DNA of 8,084 nucleotides from an uncultured Asticcacaulis sp. (lineage in GTDB: Bacteria; Pseudomonadota; Alphaproteobacteria; Caulobacterales; Caulobacteraceae), in the NCBI GenBank assembly GCA_946480525.1, contig CAMLLA010000181.1:1-8084 (forward strand), read 5' to 3'. The notes under the pieces were generated by a model. It was not told the DNA's origin, searched no databases, and worked only from the letters and a program-made list of their open reading frames with translations. Each line of letters begins with the position of its first letter. The stretch's first letter is position 1. Shown here piece by piece: positions 1 through 5,472 of the stretch. The translations under genes and the position numbers were made by a program.

Positions 1-358
1 GCACCCCGACACGCCGGTCATCCTCAACCATATGGGCATGCCGGTCGATGCCGATCTGACCCAGTGGCGCGAAGGCATGTCGAAGCTGGCCGAACTGCCG
101 CACGCCGCCGTCAAGATTTCCGGCCTCGGCTTTGTCGATCGCGGCTGGACGGCCCAATCGATGCGCGGCCTGGTGCTGGAAACCATCGACCGCTTCGGTC
201 CGGAGCGCTGTGCGTTCGCCAGCGACTTCCCGACCGACAAGTTGTTCAACTCCTACTCCTACGCGATGCGCGCCTACGACGACATCACCTCAGGCTTCAG
301 CGCGTCCGAACGCGACGCGTTGTTCGCCACCACCGCCGAGCGCATCTACCGAATTTAA
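1..358 (+). CDS. Amidohydrolase family protein (COG3618-like), 3' end only
   Basis: This is the last 118 codons of a gene whose start lies left of the window; the reading frame begins at base 2 and ends at a TAA. The fragment carries ILNHMGMP near its start and ASDFPTDKLF further on. These match the late barrel strands of TIM-barrel metal-dependent hydrolases of the Amidohydro_2 / COG3618 type, where the His and the Asp of the (G/A)SDFP motif belong to the active site. The C-terminus, ending AERIYRI, is also typical of the family, whose members often end in a similar aromatic-rich motif near the last barrel helix. Relatives include lactone hydrolases and decarboxylases, so the substrate cannot be named from this piece. 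The gene appears intact at its 3' end. No convincing intrinsic terminator follows: there are only short stems without a T tract. Confidence 0.8.
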   Translation, partial: HPDTPVILNHMGMPVDADLTQWREGMSKLAELPHAAVKISGLGFVDRGWTAQSMRGLVLETIDRFGPERCAFASDFPTDKLFNSYSYAMRAYDDITSGFSASERDALFATTAERIYRI

Positions 359-409
359 AAGCGTTTTCCCTAAAGCGGGCTGCGGCTTATCGCACGCTAA
401 TCATATAAT

Positions 410-431
410 GATATAAAGATATCTTTATATC
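410..431. promoter_or_regulatory. Perfect 22-bp palindrome, likely repressor operator for metE
   Basis: Bases 410-420 read GATATAAAGAT and bases 421-431 are their exact reverse complement, giving an uninterrupted 22-bp palindrome in an AT-rich island between GC-rich genes. The half-site ATATCTTTAT occurs at 419-428 and again at 427-436, so a second, direct copy runs on toward metE and touches a candidate -35 element (436-441). A TATAAT hexamer at 404-409 abuts the left side. A dimeric winged-helix regulator binding here would block either promoter. ArsR-family regulators of methionine genes such as SahR, which sense S-adenosylhomocysteine, use AT-rich palindromes of this general kind. Assigning this site to that family is inference, because no regulator gene lies in the window. 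Confidence 0.65.
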
Positions 432-435
432 TTTA

Positions 436-464
436 TTGACTCCTGGAATTTTGGGCGTTAGCAA
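436..464 (+). promoter_or_regulatory. Candidate metE promoter
   Basis: TTGACT at 436-441 is a good -35 element. About 15-17 bases downstream lies GTTAGCAA (457-464), a partial match to the alphaproteobacterial -10 pattern GCTANAWC. Transcription would start near 471 and leave a leader of roughly 28 bases with the ribosome site. The -35 overlaps the end of the repeated operator half-site. An alternative is the perfect TATAAT at 404-409, but it has no recognisable -35 at the proper distance. The assignment is weak and rests on consensus matching only. Confidence 0.35.
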
Positions 465-487
465 TCGGCACTCCATGCCATTGCTTT

Positions 488-493
488 GAGGAA
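488..493 (+). promoter_or_regulatory. Ribosome binding site of metE
   Basis: GAGGAA lies five bases before the GTG at 499. It supports GTG as the true start, and the protein from that point aligns with MetE from its first conserved segment (GLRRELKTALESFW) onward. Confidence 0.75.
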
Positions 494-498
494 CCGCC

Positions 499-2835
499 GT
501 GTCACAATCCGCCCCCACCCTCCCCGTCGCCACCTTGGGCACGCCCCGTATCGGCCTGCGCCGCGAACTCAAAACCGCACTCGAAAGTTTCTGGGCCGGC
601 AAGACCGACGAAGCCGCGCTCCGCCACACCGCCCGAGCCTTGCGCGCCGTCAACTGGGGTCGTCAGGAGGCACGCGGCGTCACTGTCATCCCGTCCAATG
701 ACTTTTCGTTCTACGACCATGTGCTGGACATATCGGTGATGGTCGGCGCCATCCCGGCGCGCTACGGCTGGCAGGGCGGAGACGTCGGGCTCGACACCTA
801 TTTCGCCATGGCGCGCGGTTCCAATGGTCACGCCGAAGGTTGCGGTCCCGGCTGCACGTTTCGTCACGGCGGCGGCATCCCGGCGCTGGAAATGACCAAG
901 TGGTTCGACACCAACTATCACTACATGGTGCCGGAATTCACCGCCGATCAGACGTTCACCCTGACCTCGCAAAAGCCGGTCGACGAATTCCTGGAAGCGA
1001 AGGCGCTCGGCTATCACACGCGGCCTGTGCTGCTCGGGCCGGTCACTTATTTGCGCCTCGGCAAGAGCGAAGACGGCAATGCCATCGCCCTGATCGACCG
1101 GCTGATCCCCGTCTATGTCGAACTGCTGAAGCGTCTGCACGCCGCAGGCGCCGAATGGGTTCAGATAGACGAGCCGGCCCTGGCGCTCGATGGTGATATC
1201 GCCACAGCCGCCGCCCTGCAAAAAGCTTATGCCGCCTTCGCCCACGAAGTGCCGGGCCTGAAGTTACTCGTAGCCAGCTATTTCGGTGGGCTTGAGGACA
1301 ATCTCGACCTGGCCGTCTCCTTGCCGGTCGCCGGCTTGCATATCGACCTGATCCGTGCGCCGGAACAGCTTGAACCCGTCCTTGCCAAGGCGCCAAAGGA
1401 CCTCGTCCTGTCGCTGGGTGTGATCGACGGCCGCAACATCTGGCGCGCCGACCTGGCGAAAATTCTCGACTGGCTGGAGCCCGTCATCGCCGCCCACGGC
1501 CGCGAGCGCTTCCAACTGGCGCCATCCTGCTCTCTGCTGCACACGCCGATCGACCTCGACCAGGAAGAGGCGCTCGACGGCGATGTCCGTTCATGGCTCG
1601 CCTTCTCGGTCCAGAAGATGAGCGAACTCAACACCCTGTCCAGGGCGCTCGCCCAAGGCCGTGACAGCGTCCGCGACACGCTCGATTCCGCCATCTCGGC
1701 GGCGGCCGCCCGGCGCAATTCGCGCAAGGTCCATGACCGCTCAGTCGCCAATCGCCTGAAGGCCGTCACACCCGAACACAGCCAGCGCCACAGCCCGTTC
1801 GAGGCGCGCGCCGTTTTGCAACGCCAGCGCTTCAATCTGCCGGCCTTTCCGACGACCACGATCGGCTCCTTCCCACAAACCGCCGAGGTCCGCCAGGCAC
1901 GTTCCGCCCACGCCAAAGGCCAGATCGATGACAGCGGCTATGATCAATTTCTGAAAGAGGAGACCGGCCGCGCCATCCGCTGGCAGGAGGAGATCGGCCT
2001 CGACGTCCTGGTCCATGGCGAATTCGAGCGCAACGACATGGTACAGTATTTCGGCGAGCAGCTGTCGGGCTTCGCCTTTACCAAGCACGCCTGGGTCCAG
2101 TCCTATGGTTCGCGCTGCGTCCGTCCGCCGGTGCTTTATGGCGACGTGTCGCGTCCGCGTGCGATGACCGTGGAATGGTGGCGCTACGCCCAGTCGCTTA
2201 CGACCAAGCCGGTCAAGGGCATGCTGACCGGACCGGTGACCATCCTCAACTGGTCGTTCGTCCGCGACGACCTGCCGCGGTCTGAGGTCTGCCGCCAGAT
2301 TGCCCTCGCCATCCGCGACGAGGTCGAGGACCTGGAGGCCGCCGGCGCCGGCATGATCCAGATCGACGAAGCGGCCCTGCGCGAAGGCCTGCCGCTTCGC
2401 CGCCGCGACTGGCAGACCTATCTCGACTGGGCTGTCGATGCCTTCCGCCTGAGCGCCTCAGGCGTCAGCGACGAAACCCAGATCCACACCCACATGTGCT
2501 ATTCGGAGTTCAACGATATCCTCGACAGTGTGGCGGCCATGGATGCCGACGTCATTTCGATCGAGACGTCGCGCTCGCGCATGGAACTGCTCGACGCCTT
2601 CCGCACGCACAAATATCCGAACGACATCGGACCGGGCGTCTATGACATCCATAGTCCGCGCGTGCCGGACACGTCAGAGATGACCGATCTGCTCTCGCTC
2701 GCCCGGCAAAGGCTCAACGACCGGCAGCTTTGGGTCAATCCCGACTGCGGACTGAAAACACGCGGTTGGGACGAAACGAAGGCCGCGCTCATCAACATGG
2801 TCGAAGCGGCGAAACACTTGCGGGAAACCGCGTGA
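499..2835 (+). CDS. metE: Cobalamin-independent methionine synthase (5-methyltetrahydropteroyltriglutamate--homocysteine methyltransferase)
   Basis: This cytosolic zinc enzyme transfers the methyl group of 5-methyltetrahydropteroyl-polyglutamate directly to homocysteine, the last step of methionine synthesis, without B12. The 778-residue product is full length (E. coli MetE is 753). It has the usual two halves: an N-terminal Meth_synt_1 domain (about 10-325) and a C-terminal catalytic Meth_synt_2 domain (about 450-775) opening with PTTTIGSFPQT. The zinc ligands are present as His665, Cys667, Glu689 and Cys750, with exactly the spacing of E. coli H641/C643/E665/C726. The conserved catalytic His is His718 in YDIHSP. 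One small oddity is IDEAALREG where E. coli has IDEPALREG. The GTG start is backed by GAGGAA at 488-493. The upstream gap holds a strong palindrome but is too short and unlike a cobalamin riboswitch, and no metR lies beside the gene. A specific repressor is therefore the more likely control. Confidence 0.97.
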   Translation: MSQSAPTLPVATLGTPRIGLRRELKTALESFWAGKTDEAALRHTARALRAVNWGRQEARGVTVIPSNDFSFYDHVLDISVMVGAIPARYGWQGGDVGLDTYFAMARGSNGHAEGCGPGCTFRHGGGIPALEMTKWFDTNYHYMVPEFTADQTFTLTSQKPVDEFLEAKALGYHTRPVLLGPVTYLRLGKSEDGNAIALIDRLIPVYVELLKRLHAAGAEWVQIDEPALALDGDIATAAALQKAYAAFAHEVPGLKLLVASYFGGLEDNLDLAVSLPVAGLHIDLIRAPEQLEPVLAKAPKDLVLSLGVIDGRNIWRADLAKILDWLEPVIAAHGRERFQLAPSCSLLHTPIDLDQEEALDGDVRSWLAFSVQKMSELNTLSRALAQGRDSVRDTLDSAISAAAARRNSRKVHDRSVANRLKAVTPEHSQRHSPFEARAVLQRQRFNLPAFPTTTIGSFPQTAEVRQARSAHAKGQIDDSGYDQFLKEETGRAIRWQEEIGLDVLVHGEFERNDMVQYFGEQLSGFAFTKHAWVQSYGSRCVRPPVLYGDVSRPRAMTVEWWRYAQSLTTKPVKGMLTGPVTILNWSFVRDDLPRSEVCRQIALAIRDEVEDLEAAGAGMIQIDEAALREGLPLRRRDWQTYLDWAVDAFRLSASGVSDETQIHTHMCYSEFNDILDSVAAMDADVISIETSRSRMELLDAFRTHKYPNDIGPGVYDIHSPRVPDTSEMTDLLSLARQRLNDRQLWVNPDCGLKTRGWDETKAALINMVEAAKHLRETA

Positions 2836-2836
2836 T

Positions 2837-2865
2837 TTGACTTTTCGGGTGCCCGGGCGGAATAC
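2837..2865 (+). promoter_or_regulatory. Weak candidate promoter of the MFS gene
   Basis: TTGACT at 2837-2842, just after the metE stop, is followed 17 bases later by GAATAC (2860-2865), a poor -10. It would start transcription near 2872, about 33 bases before the ATG. The AT-rich stretch at 2873-2890 carries two AATAAAT copies (2874-2880 and 2883-2889) and could also bind a regulator. Read-through from metE across the 69-base gap is equally possible. Confidence 0.25.
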
Positions 2866-2904
2866 TTCTTCCAAATAAATTTAATAAATACCGGGAAGAA
2901 AGAC

Positions 2905-4206
2905 ATGGCTCAGGTCAACCTGAAGAGCGTTACCATTGCGTCGCTCGCCGGACTTTTGTTCGGCTTTGATACCGCCGTCATCTCCGGCGTCACCGATTCG
3001 CTCCGCACTGTCTTTGCGCTCGACGCGCAAGGCCTGGGCTGGGCGGTATCGGTGGCGCTGTGGGGGACGTTTGTCGGCGCGCTGTTCATGGGGCGCTTAG
3101 GCGACGCCATCGGCGGACGAGACGCCTTGCGCATCATCGGCCTGATGTACGTCTTGTCTTCGCTCGGCTGTGCGCTGGCGCCCGACCTTACCACCTTTGT
3201 CATATCGCGCTTCGTGCTGGGCTTGGCGGTCGGCGGCTCTTCCGTCCTTGCGCCCGTCTATATCGCGGAGATCGTGCCGGCCGACCGGCGCGGGGCGCTG
3301 GTCGGCCTTTTCCAGTTCAACATCGTCTTCGGCATATTGATGGCCTATGTCAGCAATTTCGCCGTTGCGTCGCTGATGAGCGGCGACGATGTCTGGCGCT
3401 GGAAACTGGGGATTGCCGCAGCCCCTGCCGCCCTGTTCCTTATGTTGCTATTCGCCATTCCGCAAAGTGCGCGCTGGCTGGCGGCCAAGAACCGCATCGA
3501 AGAGGCCATTGCCAGCCTGACGAAGCTGGGTGTTGCCAATGCCCAGGCCGCCGTCGCCGAATTCACCGCCGCCGACGCGAAAACCTCCGCACGCCTGTCG
3601 TGGGCCCAGCACAAGAAGCCCATCATCTTTGCCATCCTGCTGGCCATGTTCAACCAGCTGACCGGCATCAACGCCATCCTCTATTATCTCAACGACATCT
3701 TCGCGGCGGCGGGCTTTGACCGCCTGTCGGCCGACTGGCAGTCGATCGCCGTCGGCGCCGCCAACCTGACCGCCACCGTCATAGGCATGAGCTTTATCGA
3801 CAAACTCGGCCGCAAGACCCTGCTGGTCGCGGGCGCAGTCGGCGTGGCCGTCGCTTTGGCAGGGGTGGCCGTCATCATGGCCACCGGCGAAGGTCGCTCG
3901 CTGTTGCTGTGGATGCTGCTTCTGTTCATCGTCTCGTTCGCCTTCAGCCAGGGCGCGGTCATCTGGGTCTATCTCGCCGAAATCTTCCCGACGCCGGTGC
4001 GCGCCACCGGCCAGAGCCTCGGCAGTGCCATGCACTGGATCATGAACGCCCTCATCGCCGCCGCTTTCCCGGTCATCGCCGCCAAGACCCAGGCCCTGCC
4101 CTTTGTCTTCTTTGCGGTTTGTACGGTCATCCAGTTGGTCGTTGTGGCAAAACTGTTCCCCGAAACCAAGGGCGTCGAACTGGAAGACATGGAAAATCGG
4201 ATCTAG
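2905..4206 (+). CDS. MFS sugar transporter, sugar-porter family (XylE/GalP/GLUT type), likely H+ symporter
   Basis: This is an inner-membrane protein of 433 residues with about twelve hydrophobic helices and the signatures of the sugar-porter family. These are GFDTAVISG in helix 1, PVYIAEIVPADRRG after helix 4, PQSARWL before the central loop (cf. PESPRWL), NQLTGINAILYY in helix 7, DKLGRKTLLVAG, AEIFPTPVRATGQ and PETKGVELEDME at the end. Asp22 and Arg102 correspond to XylE Asp27 and Arg133, the pair linked to proton coupling, so proton-driven uptake is likely. Several sugar contacts of XylE are kept (Q168, Q289, N294, Y298, N325 and W392 as Gln137, Gln251, Asn256, Tyr260, Asn287, Trp354). Others differ (Q175, Q288 and Q415 are Ile144, Asn250 and His377), so xylose should not be assumed. 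The ATG start has GGGAAG at 2893-2898. No sugar catabolic gene lies beside it, and the substrate is unknown. Confidence 0.92.
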   Translation: MAQVNLKSVTIASLAGLLFGFDTAVISGVTDSLRTVFALDAQGLGWAVSVALWGTFVGALFMGRLGDAIGGRDALRIIGLMYVLSSLGCALAPDLTTFVISRFVLGLAVGGSSVLAPVYIAEIVPADRRGALVGLFQFNIVFGILMAYVSNFAVASLMSGDDVWRWKLGIAAAPAALFLMLLFAIPQSARWLAAKNRIEEAIASLTKLGVANAQAAVAEFTAADAKTSARLSWAQHKKPIIFAILLAMFNQLTGINAILYYLNDIFAAAGFDRLSADWQSIAVGAANLTATVIGMSFIDKLGRKTLLVAGAVGVAVALAGVAVIMATGEGRSLLLWMLLLFIVSFAFSQGAVIWVYLAEIFPTPVRATGQSLGSAMHWIMNALIAAAFPVIAAKTQALPFVFFAVCTVIQLVVVAKLFPETKGVELEDMENRI

Positions 4207-4242
4207 GATTGCGTACAGACGTGCGTTCCCTATCTGTGCGTT

Positions 4243-4818
4243 GTGTCCCTCCTTTCCGAAATCACTGCCTGCCGGGTCTGCGAGGCCCATCTGCCGCTGG
4301 GCCCGCGCCCCGTGGTACGGATCGATCCGCGCGCCCGTATCCTGATCGTCGGCCAGGCGCCGGGCACCAAGGTTCATGTCTCAGGCATTCCGTGGGACGA
4401 TGCCTCGGGCAAGCGCCTGCGCGACTGGCTGGGGGTGACACCGGAGATTTTTTACGATCCGGCGCTGTTCTCGATTGTGCCCATGGGCTTCTGTTATCCG
4501 GGCCGAGGCTCAGGCGGCGACAACCCGCCGCGGCCGGAATGCGCACCGCTTTGGCACGACCGTGTGTTGAAGACGCTCCCCGATATCAAACTGACCCTGC
4601 TGATCGGCGCCCACGCCCAGTCGCGCTATCTGGCTGACCGGCGCAAAGCCACGCTTGGCGAAACCGTGCGCGCATGGCAGGACTATGCCAAAGACGGCCT
4701 TTTGCCGCTCGTCCACCCCAGCCCGCGCAACGGCATCTGGCTCAGCCGCAATCCGTGGTTTGAAGCCGAGATCGTGCCGGCGATGCGCAGGCGCGTACAG
4801 ACCATTTTGGCGGAATAA
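4243..4818 (+). CDS. Uracil-DNA glycosylase superfamily protein with 4Fe-4S cysteine pattern
   Basis: The 191-residue product has the UDG fold signatures: GQAPG at 37-41 (motif 1), the equivalent of the family-4 GRPF region at SGIPWDDASGKRL (47-59), and HPSPRN at 158-163 (motif 2). Cys10, Cys13, Cys84 and Cys100 reproduce the CxxC ... C-x15-C arrangement that holds the 4Fe-4S cluster in family-4 enzymes. The expected role is removing uracil or another deaminated base from DNA, leaving an abasic site. Motif 1 lacks the acidic residue that family 4 places shortly after GEAPG, and motif 2 departs from the family-4 form. It therefore belongs to a divergent COG1573 group and its base specificity is uncertain. 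The GTG is the only reasonable start between the preceding stop and the conserved region; no clear ribosome site is seen. It begins 36 bases after the transporter gene and ends 4 bases before the SRAP gene, so co-transcription is likely. Confidence 0.88.
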   Translation: MSLLSEITACRVCEAHLPLGPRPVVRIDPRARILIVGQAPGTKVHVSGIPWDDASGKRLRDWLGVTPEIFYDPALFSIVPMGFCYPGRGSGGDNPPRPECAPLWHDRVLKTLPDIKLTLLIGAHAQSRYLADRRKATLGETVRAWQDYAKDGLLPLVHPSPRNGIWLSRNPWFEAEIVPAMRRRVQTILAE

Positions 4819-4822
4819 GACT

Positions 4823-5455
4823 ATGTGCGGACAGTTCGATGCTCTGACGCTTCTGGCTTACGGTCTGGTCGGATTCTCACCGGAGACCCTAAAAAACCTT
4901 GTCTCGCCCGTCCCCTATATCGTGAAGCCGACGCTGGGCGCCTCTTGCCTCATCGCAAATCCGGATCACGGCGGCATTGAAGCCGCCACCCTGCGTTTCG
5001 GTCTGGTGCCACTGTGGTATCGCAAGTCAATTCGCGACTGGACGGCGACGACCTTCAACGCCCGTCTTGAAGAGGTGGAAACCAAGGCAGTCTTCAAGGG
5101 CGCCTGGCGCTATCGCCGCTGCGTTGTGCCGGCCGAAGCCTTTTTCGAATGGTCAGGGCCGAAGACGGATCGCACCAAGTGGCGGATCACCCGGGCCGAT
5201 AACCAGCCCCTGGCCTTCGCCGGCATCTGGGACCAGGCCGATGTGCTGGAAGGTGAAGTGTTCAGCTTCAGCCTGCTGACGCGGGCGGCCGGGCCGGACA
5301 TGGCCGCCATCCACACGCGTGAGCCCGTGGTGCTTGGGCCGGATCATTGGGAAGACTGGATGCGGATGAAGCCGGTGGATTTGGCTACCTCGACGCCGCT
5401 CAGACTCAGCCGCGTGGACGACGGGAAAATCGGCCAGACAATGAGCTTGTTCTAA
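4823..5455 (+). CDS. SRAP domain protein (YedK/HMCES family), abasic-site DNA-protein crosslinker
   Basis: SRAP proteins recognise abasic sites in single-stranded DNA and form a stable thiazolidine crosslink through Cys2 after the initiator Met is removed. They thereby shield the lesion, typically at replication forks. The 210-residue product starts MCGQF, so Cys2 is in place. Asn79 and Arg81 lie in FNARLE, Glu109 in FFEW and His164 in AIHTREP. These match YedK Cys2, Asn75, Glu105 and His160 with a constant offset of four, so every catalytic residue is present and the enzyme should be active. The ATG at 4823 is required because Cys must be the second residue. A longer in-frame extension upstream would bury it and overlaps the glycosylase gene in another frame. 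The gap to the glycosylase stop is four bases (GACT), with GGCGGA at 4809-4814 as a possible ribosome site, indicating translational coupling. Confidence 0.95.
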   Translation: MCGQFDALTLLAYGLVGFSPETLKNLVSPVPYIVKPTLGASCLIANPDHGGIEAATLRFGLVPLWYRKSIRDWTATTFNARLEEVETKAVFKGAWRYRRCVVPAEAFFEWSGPKTDRTKWRITRADNQPLAFAGIWDQADVLEGEVFSFSLLTRAAGPDMAAIHTREPVVLGPDHWEDWMRMKPVDLATSTPLRLSRVDDGKIGQTMSLF

Positions 5456-5472
5456 CCATCGTAACTTCTCCA

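Noticed and set aside
357..388. Terminator after the amidohydrolase gene (AAAAGCGTTTT and AAGC...GCTT stems)
   Set aside because: The stems are only four base pairs, and no T tract follows a stable GC-rich hairpin.
359..498. Cobalamin or SAM riboswitch upstream of metE
   Set aside because: The 140-base gap shows none of the conserved riboswitch boxes I would expect, such as a B12-box-like element, and its structure is dominated by the DNA palindrome.
502..1245. A 247-codon open frame on the - strand opposite metE
   Set aside because: It lies opposite the well-conserved N-terminal domain of MetE and shows no recognisable domain. The other - strand frames within metE (for example 1278-1916) are rejected for the same reason.
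2851..2858. GCCCGGGC palindrome after metE as a terminator
   Set aside because: It is a self-complementary octamer without a loop or a T tract, so it does not make an intrinsic terminator.
3448..4377. A 309-codon open frame on the - strand opposite the MFS gene
   Set aside because: It is low in hydrophobic structure, rich in Gly/Asp/Gln and resembles no family I know. It is fully explained by the codon bias of the sugar porter on the other strand.
4655..4822. An extended N-terminus for the SRAP protein starting at 4655
   Set aside because: SRAP chemistry needs Cys as residue 2, which is met exactly by the ATG at 4823. The extension lies inside the glycosylase gene in another frame.
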